64,000 nt of DNA from Dicyema japonicum (Eukaryota > Dicyemida > Rhombozoa > Dicyemidae), in contig RDEW01000033.1 of the NCBI GenBank assembly GCA_011109175.1, positions 1 to 64,000 of the forward strand, in the 5' to 3' direction. The position numbers were made by a program, and so were the translations under genes. The notes beneath the pieces are model-generated. The model was not told the DNA's origin and made no database searches. It saw only the letters and a list, made by a program, of their open reading frames with translations. Positions 11,660 through 23,790 of this stretch are shown here, piece by piece; position 1 is the stretch's first letter, and each line of letters opens with the position of its first letter.

Positions 11660-13599
11660 TTAATTATACTTTGTGGGAATTATTTTATGGAAATTTAAAT
11701 TAGTTATTAAATAATAATTTGTTAATTTATTAAGATGTTGTTTGATAACCACCCTTAGGTTGCCATGGATCCGAGTCTTTAATTTTTTTCTATGATTAAG
11801 CTTTAATCTTACAAAGTGTTTCAAAACCATGTAACCAGCCGCATAACCGAGTGTTAGCACGCCTGGGGAAAAATCAATGAATATGTTCAAAACTTTTCCA
11901 CTTGTCACTGTGGCTGCTTCAGAATATTGAAAGTCAGCAAACATCGAAATTAAAATAACCTAAATTCTCTTGAATAAATACTGTAAGTAAAATTGGAGCT
12001 GTTCCCCCGATCGTAAATAACCAATAATAGTTGAGCTTTTTCCCCAACATAAGTTCCATATCCTTCATGTAATTTTTATATCCTAAAATGCAAAAATGAT
12101 CTACCATGGACGTAAATGGCAGCAATGCATTCAAAAATTCCAATCCATATGAAATCAGTGCTGATCCCATTATCAACAACGTCTAATAAAAATAGTCCAC
12201 CCTGTAAATAATAATATTTAAAACCTCAAAACACATTGGTAGTCCAATGATAAAGAACGTCAAACAAATTGTAGCCCGGAATAAAATATTCATCTTCCGA
12301 CTATGACTTGGCAACATTTTTTCCAAAATACTTAAGTTGTTTTCAGTGATTGATAGCTGTTAAATTAAATTTGTATATACTATAGAACCAAGTCCAAGTA
12401 GCATCATCATTAAAAAGAATAATACTGACCAAAGTTGAGGAAGTGGAAGTTTTGAGACACCAGTTGGGTACACGACGAACGCTAAACCAAATCCTGTGAT
12501 AAAGATTATATTGATTAACCTCCTTGAACTATTTCGCTTATTGGTTTATTTTGCAGGTATGCCAAATAACCGCATGTAGAAAACACGGAAAATCCAACAT
12601 AAAATGACGTCCCGCAATTTAAGAAGGACACTAAGACGGCATCCCTGATGGCGTTATTATTGAATTTGTTATGACTCGATAAAGTGACAATACCCCCAAA
12701 ACAAGTCGACAGGGAAAAGAAAATTTGAGTAGCCGCATCCTTCCATACCTAAGATTATATGATATATTTACTTTATTTTCTTTGAGCCTCTCATTTTTTG
12801 GTTTCAAGTAATAAATGATCCCGTCTTTAGAACCTGGTAGGAGAGCAGTACGAATCACCAAAATTGTCATCATCACATATGGGAATATTGAAGTTATGTA
12901 GGAAACCTAGTAAATGTTATTTGAGAAGAGACCTTCCCCAAACTTTTAATAGAAAACGATAGGCATAAAAATACGATGAACCAAGCGACAAAATATCCTG
13001 CGACCATATTATTCACTGGCATTCCAAAATCTCCAAATCCAGATGATATTCTCAGGATTTTGTGACTTTACATAAAATTACTGATAAATACTTATAAAAT
13101 TCTGATGCCTCTTTTCCTTCAGAACCTTTAAATTAAATAAATAAATACAATTCTTATTCCAGCTGTTGTTGCATGTAGTCCATGGTAAAGGATTTTTAAA
13201 AGAATAATAAAAAAATTGAACACACAATCCAACCAAAATGTTGTAATAGCACCCCAAAACACATGAGATGTACAGACAACTATATCCAATGCCTATTTTC
13301 TGATAAATTCACCCAACCTCGGAATGCGGGTGCTATATTCCAACATTGAAGCCATTAAGCCCGCAAAATTGTCCCAAGGATATTTCCAAGAAAAAATACT
13401 GGAAGTCCGATCAAAAAAAGACTCAAAAAATACGGCAAAAGAAAGGCCCCTATTACTTTATTGTTTATTTCAACCTCCGCCATTTTCATAGCACAAAATA
13501 TGGGAATCTCCATACATTTCCCAAGCCAATAGCAAAGGAAAGAAGAGTCAGAATGAATTCTATTTGTTTAGTCCATATCAGGTTCTCGTTTTTGCTCAT
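11660..13599 (-). CDS. SLC6-family sodium-dependent (neurotransmitter/amino acid) symporter, 12 exons, two lesions
   Basis: Plasma-membrane Na+ (usually Cl-) coupled symporter for amino acids or neurotransmitters. Starts [17 protein letters not shown] and shows the TM1 sodium-site signature [10 protein letters not shown]. Later marks are [23 protein letters not shown] with cysteines of the extracellular loop, [24 protein letters not shown] and [20 protein letters not shown]. Eleven introns: 11960-11981, 12083-12104, 12202-12224, 12357-12380, 12494-12519, 12749-12771, 12907-12932, 13066-13091, 13136-13158, 13293-13317, 13450-13474 (22-26 bp). The spliced length is one base over a multiple of three (about 557 residues). 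One extra base lies in the T run near 13495, just before CYENGGG, and an in-frame TAA lies at 13355-13357. All introns and the rest of the frame are intact, so this is sequencing error or a young pseudogene. Substrate unknown. Confidence 0.85.
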
Positions 13600-14159
13600 A
13601 AAACTAATTTATTATATTTTTTAACTAAAATAATGATACGCTAAAAATTATTCACTTACAATTCCTTATCGTGTAAATTACTGCGTTACAATATTTATAA
13701 TGATTTTACCACAATTTAATTTCATAGAAAACAGTTTATTGCTCAAACATTAGGCAAACCTCAATTTGTTTCAATTCCTCTTTGTAATTAGAAAGTGCAT
13801 TCGAAAAATCATAAAGTATTCGTTTATGTCGTAATATTTTAAAAGGTTAATCTCAAGATGAAGCATTGAGTATTCCAATTTATTATCAAAAGTCACATGA
13901 TTTTCAAGGACTTTAGAGTAACTCTCAGCTTTTAGCAAATTTATCATAATTTTGATTATTTAAAGTCATAGTTGAGGTTAAATAAATTAAGAAAATTGTT
14001 AAGTCAAATCAATGAAAAATTAACTATTTGATTGTAAAAACTGTTAATGATAAACTAAACCTCCTCTTTGCCTTGTTCTCGCTCAACAGTTTATTTAAAT
14101 AGTTTCCATAAAATTAAGATAAAGAATTTTAAACTAACAGTGTTAACGAATTTTTGAAA
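13600..14159. other. Region upstream of the SLC6 gene
   Basis: AT-rich, no coding or repeat signal recognised; it should contain the promoter of the minus-strand SLC6 gene. Confidence 0.4.
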
Positions 14160-15055
14160 TATCAATTTACGAAACAATTCTATTCTCGGGACGACTAGAG
14201 TATCGGACTCAGAGAGTCTTATTCTTGAAGATTTCAAAGTGACTGAGGATCGTCGGGAAATAAAATTCCTGTTCCAAAAGATTTATCTGGCAATTGTCAT
14301 GAAAAACAGCCAATCCATTCTGTCTGTTCTGATAATGTCAGTCCTATTAACTTTGCCTTGTTTGATAAACAAATAATAAACATTTTATCTGCATTATAGA
14401 GTTGACATTATTTTTAATGATAAATAATCTTCCTTGTATTAATAGAATTTAGATATTTCTGATGTCTAATTAATTTCCTTGGAAATAAATTCCAGATAAC
14501 AATTAATACAATTATTGATAATTTGATATGTTTTTGAATTTACATTCCGCGGTTCATTCATTCGTTAGAAATATTTTTGGTTCTTAAATGTTGAATAGGA
14601 AGGAAACTGAAATTGGGAGAGGATCTGGATGATCTGAGGGAAACAGGGAAAATGGAAACGAATTACAGCTCGTATCCTGAGATGCACGGCAAAATTGGAA
14701 CCTCAAATTAGTTAACTTTTCTGGTTCCGCAAATTTTGTTATTAATAATAATAAATATTGAATACCCATTTTACAGTTTATAAATATTTTCTTAATTTTT
14801 ATATGGAAAAATATTATTTACTTGGAAATAAATCAACAATCTGCTATAAATAGCAAAATAAATTTTTGTCATAACACCAAGTCTTGGATAACTGAATTCA
14901 TGAAGTATAGGGATAGCCTTATTATTTCGACACTCATGGCATTCTGATGATCCACAGCAACAATCAACCAGCAATATAAACAAAATTGATTTTATAGGCA
15001 AAAAATGGACTATAATGTTTTTGAAATTTATTATTAACCACAAGCTTACAATTTT
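14160..15055. repeat. Segmental direct duplication, copy 1
   Basis: Nearly collinear with 16905-17995. Shared strings include agatttcaaagtgactgagg (14231 and 16988), tagatatttctgatgtctaa, tttacattccgcggt, agaggatctggatgatctga and ttattattaaccacaagctt. A third, shorter match lies at 15850-16021. The minus strand of both large copies contains LLVDCCCGSSECHECRNNKA followed by HEFSYPRLGVMT, but no complete gene can be built. Confidence 0.8.
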
Positions 15056-15850
15056 TGGTCCATTACTTGAATTATCTAAAACTTAATTTAATTTTATATG
15101 CACTTGCGGAGCTTGAGAAATGGTTTCTCAGCGTAAATGTTAACAAAACTGAAATTACGGAAATCAAAAGAGAAGACGATATTACTCATGAAAGATGGAG
15201 ACGTACTAATAAGCTCGGCTCTCTACTAGGAGACGCTGAAGAATGTACTAAGGAGGAAAACACTGGCAAATGCGGCAATGGCTAAACTGAAGAAAAGGAT
15301 GGGCTAAGGGCCAAAGGACTTGGAATTGACATCAGATACAGGCTTTACAACGCGTTAGTAAACCGATTTTATTGTACAACGCTGGGACATGGGAAAGTTC
15401 CTTCAACGAACTATTGAAACTGGATTCGTTCCATAGAAGGCAAACTAAGGAGCTTACTCGAATGGAGTGACCACATAAATATCAACCACTGGTATCTACA
15501 ACAAGTGTATGTGTTCTTACATCAGCAAGGATGTGATAGACGGCCCGGTGGAGGCTATTTGGGAATGTACTAAGAATAAACCCGGACGCACCCGTTAACA
15601 AAGCGATGGAAGATTACTTTGACAGTTGCGAAAAACCCTTCCGCGGACGACCTAGATCGACACTTCCGACAGCCTTAAACAAAGACTTAAATCGTGTGAG
15701 AAAAAATCTAAAGACGAGGGACGACCTGGACGAATTGAGATCACTTGCATTCGACAGAGGAAGATTGAAAAGACTAACTATAAATATTGTTTCTTTGAGT
15801 GTTGCACATGAGGCTATAATCATTATGGCTTTCGTGAAAGTGCCTTAATA
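15056..15850 (+). mobile_element. RTE-like LINE fragment (RT C-terminal half)
   Basis: Frames give WFLSVNVNKTEITEI, NKLGSLLGDAEEC, RLYNALVNRF, WSDHINI and a late block RWRLFGNVLRINPD with GRPRSTLPTALNKDLNRV. These follow the order seen at the end of RTE-type reverse transcriptases (KTEVM, LGSLL, lys/arg-rich GRPR...tw). Broken by frameshifts near 15285, 15400 and 15530. Inserted in the segmental duplication. Confidence 0.65.
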
Positions 15851-16021
15851 ATAAAAATAATTTTCCTTGTATTAGTAGAAATTAGATATTTCTGATGTCT
15901 AATTAATTTCCTTGGAAATAAATTGCTGATAACAATTAATCAATTGTCTATAATTTAATGATTTTGAATTTACATTCCGCGGTTTATTCATTCAAATTAG
16001 TTAACTTTTCTGGTTCCGCGG

Positions 16022-16918
16022 ACATTAATTTATTTTAAAACCCAAGGATTACCAAAAAAGAAAGAATTAACTTGCTAAATTAAGTGATCCCAGCCTTAAA
16101 CATCTCTTGAATAACTTTCGAATGGTCCGCCAGTGAACCAACAGCGTTTTTGAAGTGTTTTCTTTTATTTCTGCAGAGAAATTCTATCGGAGTGCACTTT
16201 TTTAATGCCGATCTGAATTCCTCCGCATGAACCACCCTCTCTCTGAATGGCTTTCCTACCTCATTGCACATACGTAGAAAGCCCAGGCCATTTCTCTCCG
16301 TCTCCTCCTCTGAAAACAGAATGGGGACGGATGTGAGTCTGATTGTATATGCCTCATGATCTTTCGTCTGAGAGAGTTCATACACTCCACCTCTGTAGAA
16401 GGAATAGCAAATCTCCAGGCAGAACAGGCATATTCAATCGTCGGCGCAATAACTTGGAGATATACTTTGCTGATACAAGCAGTAGGAAGGAAGGGGCTCT
16501 TCTTTACGATGGCTTTTAGGACGTTCAATTTTCGAAGATCCTTGGTTAACACCTCCGTGTGACTGGCGAACGTCATCAGAGAGTCGAAAATTACTCCAAA
16601 GATCCTTCTCGATTCGTGTATAAGGGATGAAAATGTTTCCGAGGAATATTTCAAGTCCACCTTTAAATTTTCTGTCCGTAGTAAATAGAGTGAACTGAGA
16701 CTTGGATGCAGACACAGAAAGCAAATTCATGGATAGCCAGTCACACACCTGGTTGAGGTTTGACTGAACCACCGCCACAGTCCTGGAGGGAGATTTGTTC
16801 CTTGGATCGATAATCAGGTAGTCCGTATAAAATAAAAACATGGTATCCTGATCATTGTTCGTAGGTAAATCGTGTAGAAATAAGTTAAATAAGAGAGAAG
16901 ACAGAGGGAGAAATTTCA
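16022..16918 (-). mobile_element. LINE copy, 5'-truncated (RT palm to C-terminus, ends in GIT stop)
   Basis: Reading 16918 downward: SSLLFNLFLHDLPTN, the degenerate FYTDYLII (replacing the usual YADD of the catalytic palm), VCDWLSMNLLSVSASKS, VIAPTIEYACSAWRFAIPS, PFRERVVHAEEFRSALKKC and the terminus EMFKAGIT then stop at 16080. The same C-terminus recurs at 49150-49646. Two frameshifts (about 16560 and 16380) break it. Its boundaries coincide with the second segmental-duplication copy, into which it inserted. Confidence 0.75.
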
Positions 16919-17995
16919 ATTTACGAAACAATTTTATTCTTGGGACAACTGGATTATCAGACTCAGACAGTCTCATTCTTGAAGATTTCAAAGTGACTGA
17001 GGATCGTCGGGAAATGGAATACCTGTTCTAAAAATTTATTAGCAATTTCATGAAAAACTGCCACTAATTTTGTTTTGAAAATGTCATTCCTATTAACTTA
17101 CTCTGTTTGATAAACAAATAATATTGCATTTTATCTGCATCATAGAGTTGACGTTATTTTTAATGATAAATAAACTTCCTTGTATTAATAGAATTTAGAT
17201 ATTTCTGATGTCTAATTAATTTCCTTGGAAATAAATTGCAGATAACAATTAATACAATTGTCTATAATTTGGTATGTTTTTGAATTTACATTCCGCGGTA
17301 TATTCATTCAAATTAGTTAAAAATATTTTTGATTCTTAAATATTGAATAGAAAGGAAGTTGGTATTGGGAGAGGATCTGGATGATCTGATGGAAACAGAG
17401 AAGATGGAAACGACTTACAGCGCGTATCCTGAGATGCATGGCAAAATTGGAACCTCAAATTAGTTAACTTTTCTGGTTCTGCGGACATTGCTATAATAAT
17501 AAATATTGAATAGCCATTTTACAGTTTATAAATATTTCTTAATTTCATATGGAAAATATTATTTAATAATAATAAAGCCTTTTCACGAGAGCCATAGTAT
17601 TTATAGCTCCGCATAGGCAGGACACACACTTTATTTAAGTAAAGAACAGTTAATTTTAACTAATCGTAGAACCAAGAAATGATCTTCACTTCTTTTTTCT
17701 TTTTCTTGTGTGAGTGTCTTTTCTAGACATTCCAGTTCCGCAGTGAGTATCCACTGATGGCGGCGTCACTCGTCAAACCCTTTCTGCATCGTAGATGCGT
17801 GGAACCTTGTTGTCATAACACCAAGTCTTGGATAACTGAATTCATGAAGTATATGGATAGCCTTATTATTTCGACACTCATGGCATTCTGATGATCCACA
17901 GCAACAATCAACCAGCAATATAAACAAATTGATTTTATAGGCATAATGTAATTGAAATTTATTATTAACCACAAGCTTACAATTTTTGGTAAGCC
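16919..17995. repeat. Segmental direct duplication, copy 2 (interrupted)
   Basis: Matches 14160-15055 in order, but carries an insertion of the dispersed repeat at 17577-17818 before the shared gataactgaattcatgaag block resumes at about 17828. Confidence 0.8.
17577..17818 (+). repeat. Dispersed repeat, fullest copy d (~240 bp)
   Basis: Bounded approximately by cgagagccatagtatttata and cgtagatgcgtggaacctt. It contains cacactttatttaagtaaag, which on the opposite strand gives an AATAAAGTG string resembling a polyadenylation signal, and a C/T-rich tract cttcacttcttttttctttt. It interrupts the segmental duplication, so it moved or inserted after (or during) that event. Class uncertain: SINE, solo LTR or MITE. 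Confidence 0.7.
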
Positions 17996-18785
17996 CAGCA
18001 CAAACAGTCCCGACTAATCAATCAAAGGAAGGAACCAAAGAGAGAAACTCTACTTGTCAAATCCATCCTCCAATAGTCCATTAAAGACTTCCGCTTCTTA
18101 AAAGAGGTGGAGGTCAGCCCTCTACATTTCATCACACGTCCTACGTCGCATACATAACTACATTTTTAGATGGAAGATTTTCATAAGGTTAATGTCACAT
18201 GGACCACCACCTACGCATGGGCGACTGGTTACATTGTTGTGGTTTCCTATCCTTGGAACAAACTAATTTTCAAACAATGAACATTTATTACCAAAAAAGT
18301 GAGCAAATTATCATATACAGCGTCGCAGGCGCAGGAGAATTGTCAAGTTCAAGGAACAATTATTAAATTAACTATTTTTTAAGTCTTTCTATTTCCACAG
18401 TCCATATTTCTCCTTGAAATCGTTTATCTATTAATTTCGAACGATTATTTAAATCTTCCATCTACTCCTTACTTGAATTATCTAAAACCTAATTTAATTT
18501 TTTATAACCACAAAGTACTGAATTTATTCTAGTTATTCCACGATATCTTTCACAAGGGCTCTATTAGAAAATGAAATTTTTCCACACTTAAAACTGGTGT
18601 TAAATGCCCCACTCAGATATTTTCTAAAAAGACCCTCCAGACGAATACTAAATACAGCCTGGTCATCAATGCCTGGCCTGTCTGACTTACCTACATCATC
18701 GAACATCACAATAAGTGCAAGAGATTATCGGAATTGATGATTCTAATTCTGAATAGACCAGACTACCATAAAAAATAACCCAAGG
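17996..18785. other. Intergenic, nothing recognised
   Basis: No supported gene or repeat match. Confidence 0.35.
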
Positions 18786-18789
18786 ATTC

Positions 18790-19205
18790 CAAATACACGT
18801 TGTGAACGTTAAGTGGATAAAAGAAGCGATTGCTTGCCGCTTTGGACTGCACCCATTTTCCTACAGGAAGAGTGTGGGGAGATCTCCAAAACCTTTGGAT
18901 GCTCCCGGACACCCTTTTATGCTCGAACCAGTCGGCCTTTGCAGACGTGACAAATGGTATGATCATCTTCCTCTTTGAAGCCGGAAACCTCTTGTCTGAG
19001 GTGTCTCATGCATCGACACATTCGCCCCTAGAAACCTAAATCAAAGTGCTTCTGGTCTTGCTCTTTTACTGAGAAGGCCAAGAGATCAAAAAACATCCGA
19101 GGCAATGACCGCGGATATTTACAAGGGAGATAGGAGACTCCCTCTTGCAAAAGTTCTTGTTGGATCAAGGGCGGAGGCTACATCGCTTGTTTCTTAGCTT
19201 TCAAC
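18790..19205 (+). mobile_element. R2-like LINE endonuclease region, strongly decayed
   Basis: Fragments match the zinc-knuckle and endonuclease part of the copies at 6640 and 42705: LQEECGEISKTFGCSRTPF corresponds to the region after the knuckle, followed by LLCSNQSAFADVTNG and a frame with DVSCIDTFAPRN. Multiple frameshifts and stops. Confidence 0.5.
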
Positions 19206-20690
19206 ATTCCCCACGTGCCGATTACATGTGAATGGTACAGAAGAGGCCCACCTAGGTGCTTCAAATGCCAACGCTATGGACACATATCCTCCTTCTGTAA
19301 GGAGAAGACAAGATGTCTCCGTTGTGCAAGGGAACACGACCTGACTGCTTGTGGAGAGACTCCTGGGAACACAATGAATTGCATAAATTGTGGCTCGTCC
19401 TCACATTGTGCCAGATATGATGGATGTTCAGCAGTTAAGAAATCTGATCAGAGGAAAGCAACTAAAGCGATGGACAGGCGATAATCGGCGATATTGGGAA
19501 AACGTGGACAGCAAAACAGTTACGTCAAAGTCGGCACATAAAATTCGTCAAAAACCGAACGATGTCTCACTCAATCTATCAGAGAAGATATACACTGAAA
19601 TATCGGAGATTATGTCACGGCTAAACTATCTGTGCTCGATTGCACATGTGGATTTATTGGAAACGGTGACCTTGGCTTTTAAGAAGCAAGGCCATCCAAA
19701 TGTTCGAAGCAAGGACTAAAAATAGTGCTAGTGAATGCCCGATCCCTAGGGAAAAGGCATAATGAACTAGCACTACTTGCGAGGGCCTCCAAGATCGACA
19801 TCTTGGTGGTCAATGAAACGAAATTAAAGACAGCGAAGAGTAATATAATGACTGGATACAATTCTGTGGACATTTTATGGAAGGCTGAAGCAGTTGCTGG
19901 TACGGGAACGTCTATTTTCTACCGGGACTGCCTCCGAATTCAAAATCCAAAAGTCGTTTGTGATGTGTGTGAATTTGTAAGCATGGACGTTTGTTTCCAC
20001 GGAGAATGGATTATTGTTGGAGGTCTATCTCCAAGAATCTTGAGACTTGTTATACAGATATCACTGAGTTCTACAACAAGAATTCCTATACTATCTCAAT
20101 TGGCGATATTAATTCAAGAAGAACACTAGTTATGGTTGTAGCAAGACAAATCAGGATGGACGACGTTTAGAATTATTGTCTGATTCATGTGGCTTTGTGA
20201 TCCTTACGTCGGATGACCCAAATCATTTTTCTTATCATGGTGACAAACTCGGCGTATTCCTAGTATCGCCAGCTCTATCTGTGTATGTGCAAGTCGATCA
20301 ATATGCAAGTCGAGAACTAACGAATCTCATGTAGTCATATCTTCACCTATATGCACGAAGGGTTTTCTCAAAAATAATCATTATTTTATGTCGCCAATTA
20401 TTATGAAGCTTATTCGTGAAAGGAATCGCCTAAGTGCAAAGCAAAGGCGTTGTGTCGACAAAATAGACGGGGAATTCATATCAGCCAGAATCAGGATGAT
20501 GAAGGAAGCAATCAGCAGTATATGGAAGGAGGAGACTGACCGTATGTGGAAGGCTGAGGCTGCGAAAATTGATCTTTTTGGAAATGCTATCAGAAGATAA
20601 TGTGTCCGAAGTTGGGAGCAGAAAAAATTATATTGAATAAACCAGACGGGGGAGTATGCATAACGGAGGAAGCACCTTCGATATTTAGTC
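19206..20690 (+). mobile_element. I/Jockey-type LINE, ORF1 end and 5' half of ORF2
   Basis: 19215-19450 encodes a Gag-like ORF1 with three zinc knuckles: CFKCQRYGHISSFC, CLRCAREHDLTAC and CINCGSSSHCARYDGC. After a frame change (to 19719) comes ORF2, beginning KIVLVNARSLGKRHNEL and DILVVNETKLKTAKSN, the start of an APE-type endonuclease (E of NETK matches the catalytic acidic residue). GDINSRR appears near 20120 and a helical linker LIRERNRLSAKQRRCVDKI at 20406-20462. The reverse transcriptase is absent: the copy stops at about 20690. Frameshifts near 19485, 20030 and 20340. A related but more decayed endonuclease start lies at 62880-63850. Confidence 0.72.
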
Positions 20691-20832
20691 AATTTGGGAA
20701 TTTGAAAAAAAATATATTTTGTTTTTTAATAATTTGTCGCCAATTTGAGAATTGGCCAATTTCTTAGGAAAATTGGCTTTTTCTAACAACTTTTAGTCAT
20801 AAGTTGGCCAATTAGATGGACTTTACTGTATT
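20691..20832. repeat. Small MITE-like element
   Basis: Ends on the right with ttggccaattagatggactt and tactgta; inverted this reads tacagtaaagtccatctaat, a Tigger-like terminus followed by TTGGCCAA. The left end (ttagtcaatttgggaattt) is only loosely related. Related TTGGCC/CAGTCAA strings occur at 53100-53192. No coding capacity. Confidence 0.35.
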
Positions 20833-20874
20833 TGAAATAAATTAATTAAATAACTTAATTATGGTACGGCTGGA

Positions 20875-21110
20875 AGTATTACAGCCTCTTTCCTAAAGGA
20901 AATCGGGGAAAATTGGCCCACCGCAAGAAAGACGTGCGGGAAGCGGTCTGGCTGAGGCAAAGAATTGGTATCGCTGTTATTCGCGGAAACGCTTACTCCG
21001 TGATGTCAGCAGCCGCTCTCCCCCATAGTTAATAAATAATATTTTATTGTTAATAAATTTTTGTTTAAAAAAAAAAAAATTTAAAAAAAAAAAATAAATA
21101 ACTTAATTAA
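20875..21110 (+). mobile_element. R2-like LINE, extreme 3' end with A-rich tail
   Basis: Frame DVREAVWLRQRIGIAVIRGN and AYSVMSAAALPHS then stop (21030) equals the C-terminus of the copies at 6640-7850 and 42705-43340. It is followed by an A-rich tail with two poly(A) runs (21070-21095), as expected for a retrotransposed 3' end. Confidence 0.7.
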
Positions 21111-21169
21111 ATTAATTTTAAAATTTAATTAAAAAATTCGTGCTAGATTTTTCCGGGCTTATTTTCGAA

Positions 21170-22650
21170 AAACCCCGTAATAAGCAAATGCCACATTTGT
21201 TGACTCTTATTATTTTATAGAGTCCAGAAATCTTTCCATTGCCTTCAGTAGTAGACCTCGACTGACCGTGTCAAAAACCCTCGAGTCATGGTAGGGATTG
21301 TAGTTGTCTTTTAATTTCTTTGGTTTACAGCGCAGAGCTACTTGTGGCTCCAAACTAAATCCGTCGTTGATCTCCCAGTCATGAATCCATTATGACTTTG
21401 TGCAAGATAGTCCCAGTTGATCTTGAAAAAATTAATTTATTTTTCTGTGTAGTGTCATGTACATAATTGTGTGTTTCTATGGTATCATTTAGCAAATTTT
21501 CAAAGTAGGCCTCTATGTATTCCATTCGATCGATAAGGTTTATCAGAAGCTTTCCATTACCGTCCTGCAGTTTTATTTTTGATTCTTTCGTTTGATCGTC
21601 CGTATTACACTGTATATTCTGTAGGGGGTTTTCAGTTCTTCCAATTCTGCAATTTTTGTTTCCAGTAAATTTATGTCGTACTTTCTATTAAGTTTATTTA
21701 TTCTATTCTGAATAAACGTTCGTTTCGACCTGATTAATCGGGCACTCTCCCAAAGTATTTTTAGAAGTCGTATTTTTGGTGCATCGGGGCAAGTTTTGTC
21801 TTTGTATACTGCTGGAGTCTGTGTCACCGTAGAGAAATATCATCTTTAATGAGAGTGTAAATCCCTCCAAGGGGGAGTTCTTTATCAGTGTTGCCGATAA
21901 TCTTCTCAATGGAAATTTGATAATTTTCCCTCTTTTGTCCGGATGCCCATAGCTGTTCAGTCTTGTATCTTCTGACCTATGTCACAGGTTCTCCTTGCTT
22001 CGAAGTTTTCATAAAAAACAAGCGGAGTATCAGCTCCTCCAAAAGATCTTGATGACAGTAAAAGACACTTTTCTTCTAAGTAGAATATGATGTAGTCTAA
22101 AAATGTTGATTATTTTTTCCGTGAAACAAATTTTTCTTCCAGTCCACGTAGTTTTGACTAGCTGGATGTTGAAAGCAGATGTTCCATAAAATAAGACTAA
22201 ATCCTTGATATAAGTTGGCCAGTGATTCTGATTCATCTTTCATGTCAACCTATAAAGGCCTCATCCCCTTTTTGGACTGCTACTTCGTATTCCAGTCTCC
22301 TGCAATGAGCAGCCGATAGTAAAATTGAAGTTCCATCATTGTCCTCCCCAATTCCTCGTAGAATTGGTCAAGTTCTTAACGATTTCGCATAACACGCCCA
22401 CTGTGTGGAGCATAGACATTTACGATCGTATTAAACCTCCTTGACTCTTTACTAGGTTTCATTTTAATTGTATTAAACAGATCCTGCTGTTAACTATTCA
22501 GTAGTTGTACAAACATGGGATAATATCCTTTAACATATCCTTGACCATAGTGTCTCGAATTAGAAGGAATCAGCATTAACGCATAGTTTCCATGCTCCCC
22601 GTACTGTCATCTTTTTTGCAGGCAACATACCGGATCTCATAATAATACAA
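21170..22650 (-). mobile_element. RTE-like LINE, degraded
   Basis: Minus-strand frames, from 22650 down: RYVACKKDD, VNVYAPHSGRV and LLIAGDWN (APE endonuclease blocks), then SARLIRSKRTFIQNRINKL (linker, 21700-21770) and, at about 21240, FDTVSRGLLLKAMERFLDS from the reverse transcriptase fingers. The order and wording follow RTE-clade ORFs and the better copy at 27230-28830. Many stops. Its 5' end is next to the pogo element at 22654. Confidence 0.6.
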
Positions 22651-22653
22651 TTA

Positions 22654-23562
22654 CAGTAAACCCTCATTAATCCGAACTTCAATAATCCGAATTTTTCTGA
22701 TGAGTTAGCAAAATTTTACAAAGTTTCCTTACAAACAGACTTCAATATGTCACAAAAGTAATATTTGTGAAATAAAAATACATCAAATATGACTCTTAGA
22801 GAATTATCCCATATCTGTGAAATAAAAATGAACCCTTATTTGGGAATTTATACACTTTCAGAAATTCTAAAAAACCGTAAAAGTTGGAAAACTGTGAAAC
22901 TACGATTAACAAGTCAAGAGCTAAGTGGTAAACGTCTTCAACTTGATAATTCGAATAGATGAAATTAATGGTTATATTACTGAAGATATCATTATTTCAT
23001 AAGTTAAGTATTTAGTGAAAAGCTCGGAATCAATGATTTTGAAGTTAGTAAAAATTACACAGATTTAAAGGAAGATTTAATCTTAAACTAAAAGTTCTTC
23101 TTGGTGGAGCTAACAATTTAACACAAGATGAAATTAATTTGAATAGACGAATATGAATAGTTAAAAAAAGTTGACCATGATGTATTGCTAAAAATGGATG
23201 AAACTAGACTCTTGTTTCAATCTTGCCCTTTTAAAACGATTTCATCTAAAGATAGAAATGGCATAAAGCAATCAAAAGTGAGGATTACTAGCTCTTTGAG
23301 CTAATGAAACTGGAGCAATAAAAATTAATCCTTTTTATTGGCGATAATGAAAGACCAATTTTTTAAAAGATTTTGACTTTGAAAATTATTGTATTATGTA
23401 AAAAAATAAAAGGGTTTGAGTGACAACATAATTTTTTAGTGATGAATTAAATTGTTACAGAAAAACATAAATATTAACTACAATGAAATTAATATATTTA
23501 TTCCCCTTCACAATCCGAAAGGCATCAAAAATTTTTTAGTTCGGATTAATGAGGGTTTATTG
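22654..23562 (+). mobile_element. pogo/Tigger-type transposon 2, internally deleted
   Basis: 909-bp element with terminal repeats CAGTAAACCCTCATTAATCC (left) and CAATAAACCCTCATTAATCC (right, inverted), bordered by TA at 22652-22653 and 23563-23564. Inside, frames near 23190-23340 give LKMDETRLLFQSCPF and GIKQSKVRITSS, the first part of a DDE catalytic domain. The rest is missing or scrambled, so the element is non-autonomous. The terminal sequence differs from the pogo element at 7881-10234, so two families are present. Confidence 0.85.
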
Positions 23563-23790
23563 TATTTACAGATGTTGATTAACAAAGATTTAATTTTATT
23601 AATTATATTTTTAATAATAATTAATATAAATAAAAATTTTAAAAATTTATAGCACGTTATTCTTTCGCCACGCTTTGAGAGGTGTCGATGTAGTTTAATA
23701 TTTTTTCACTATTTATTATGTTATCTCGCATTTTTATATATTGTTAAATTTACTATACTGAATGATTTTTATCATTTTTACACATTTTAG

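Noticed and set aside
13447-13491. 45-bp intron in SLC6 that would hide the one-base insertion
   Set aside because: It would remove CYENGG, part of the conserved TM1 region, so the segment must be exon plus a 25-bp intron.
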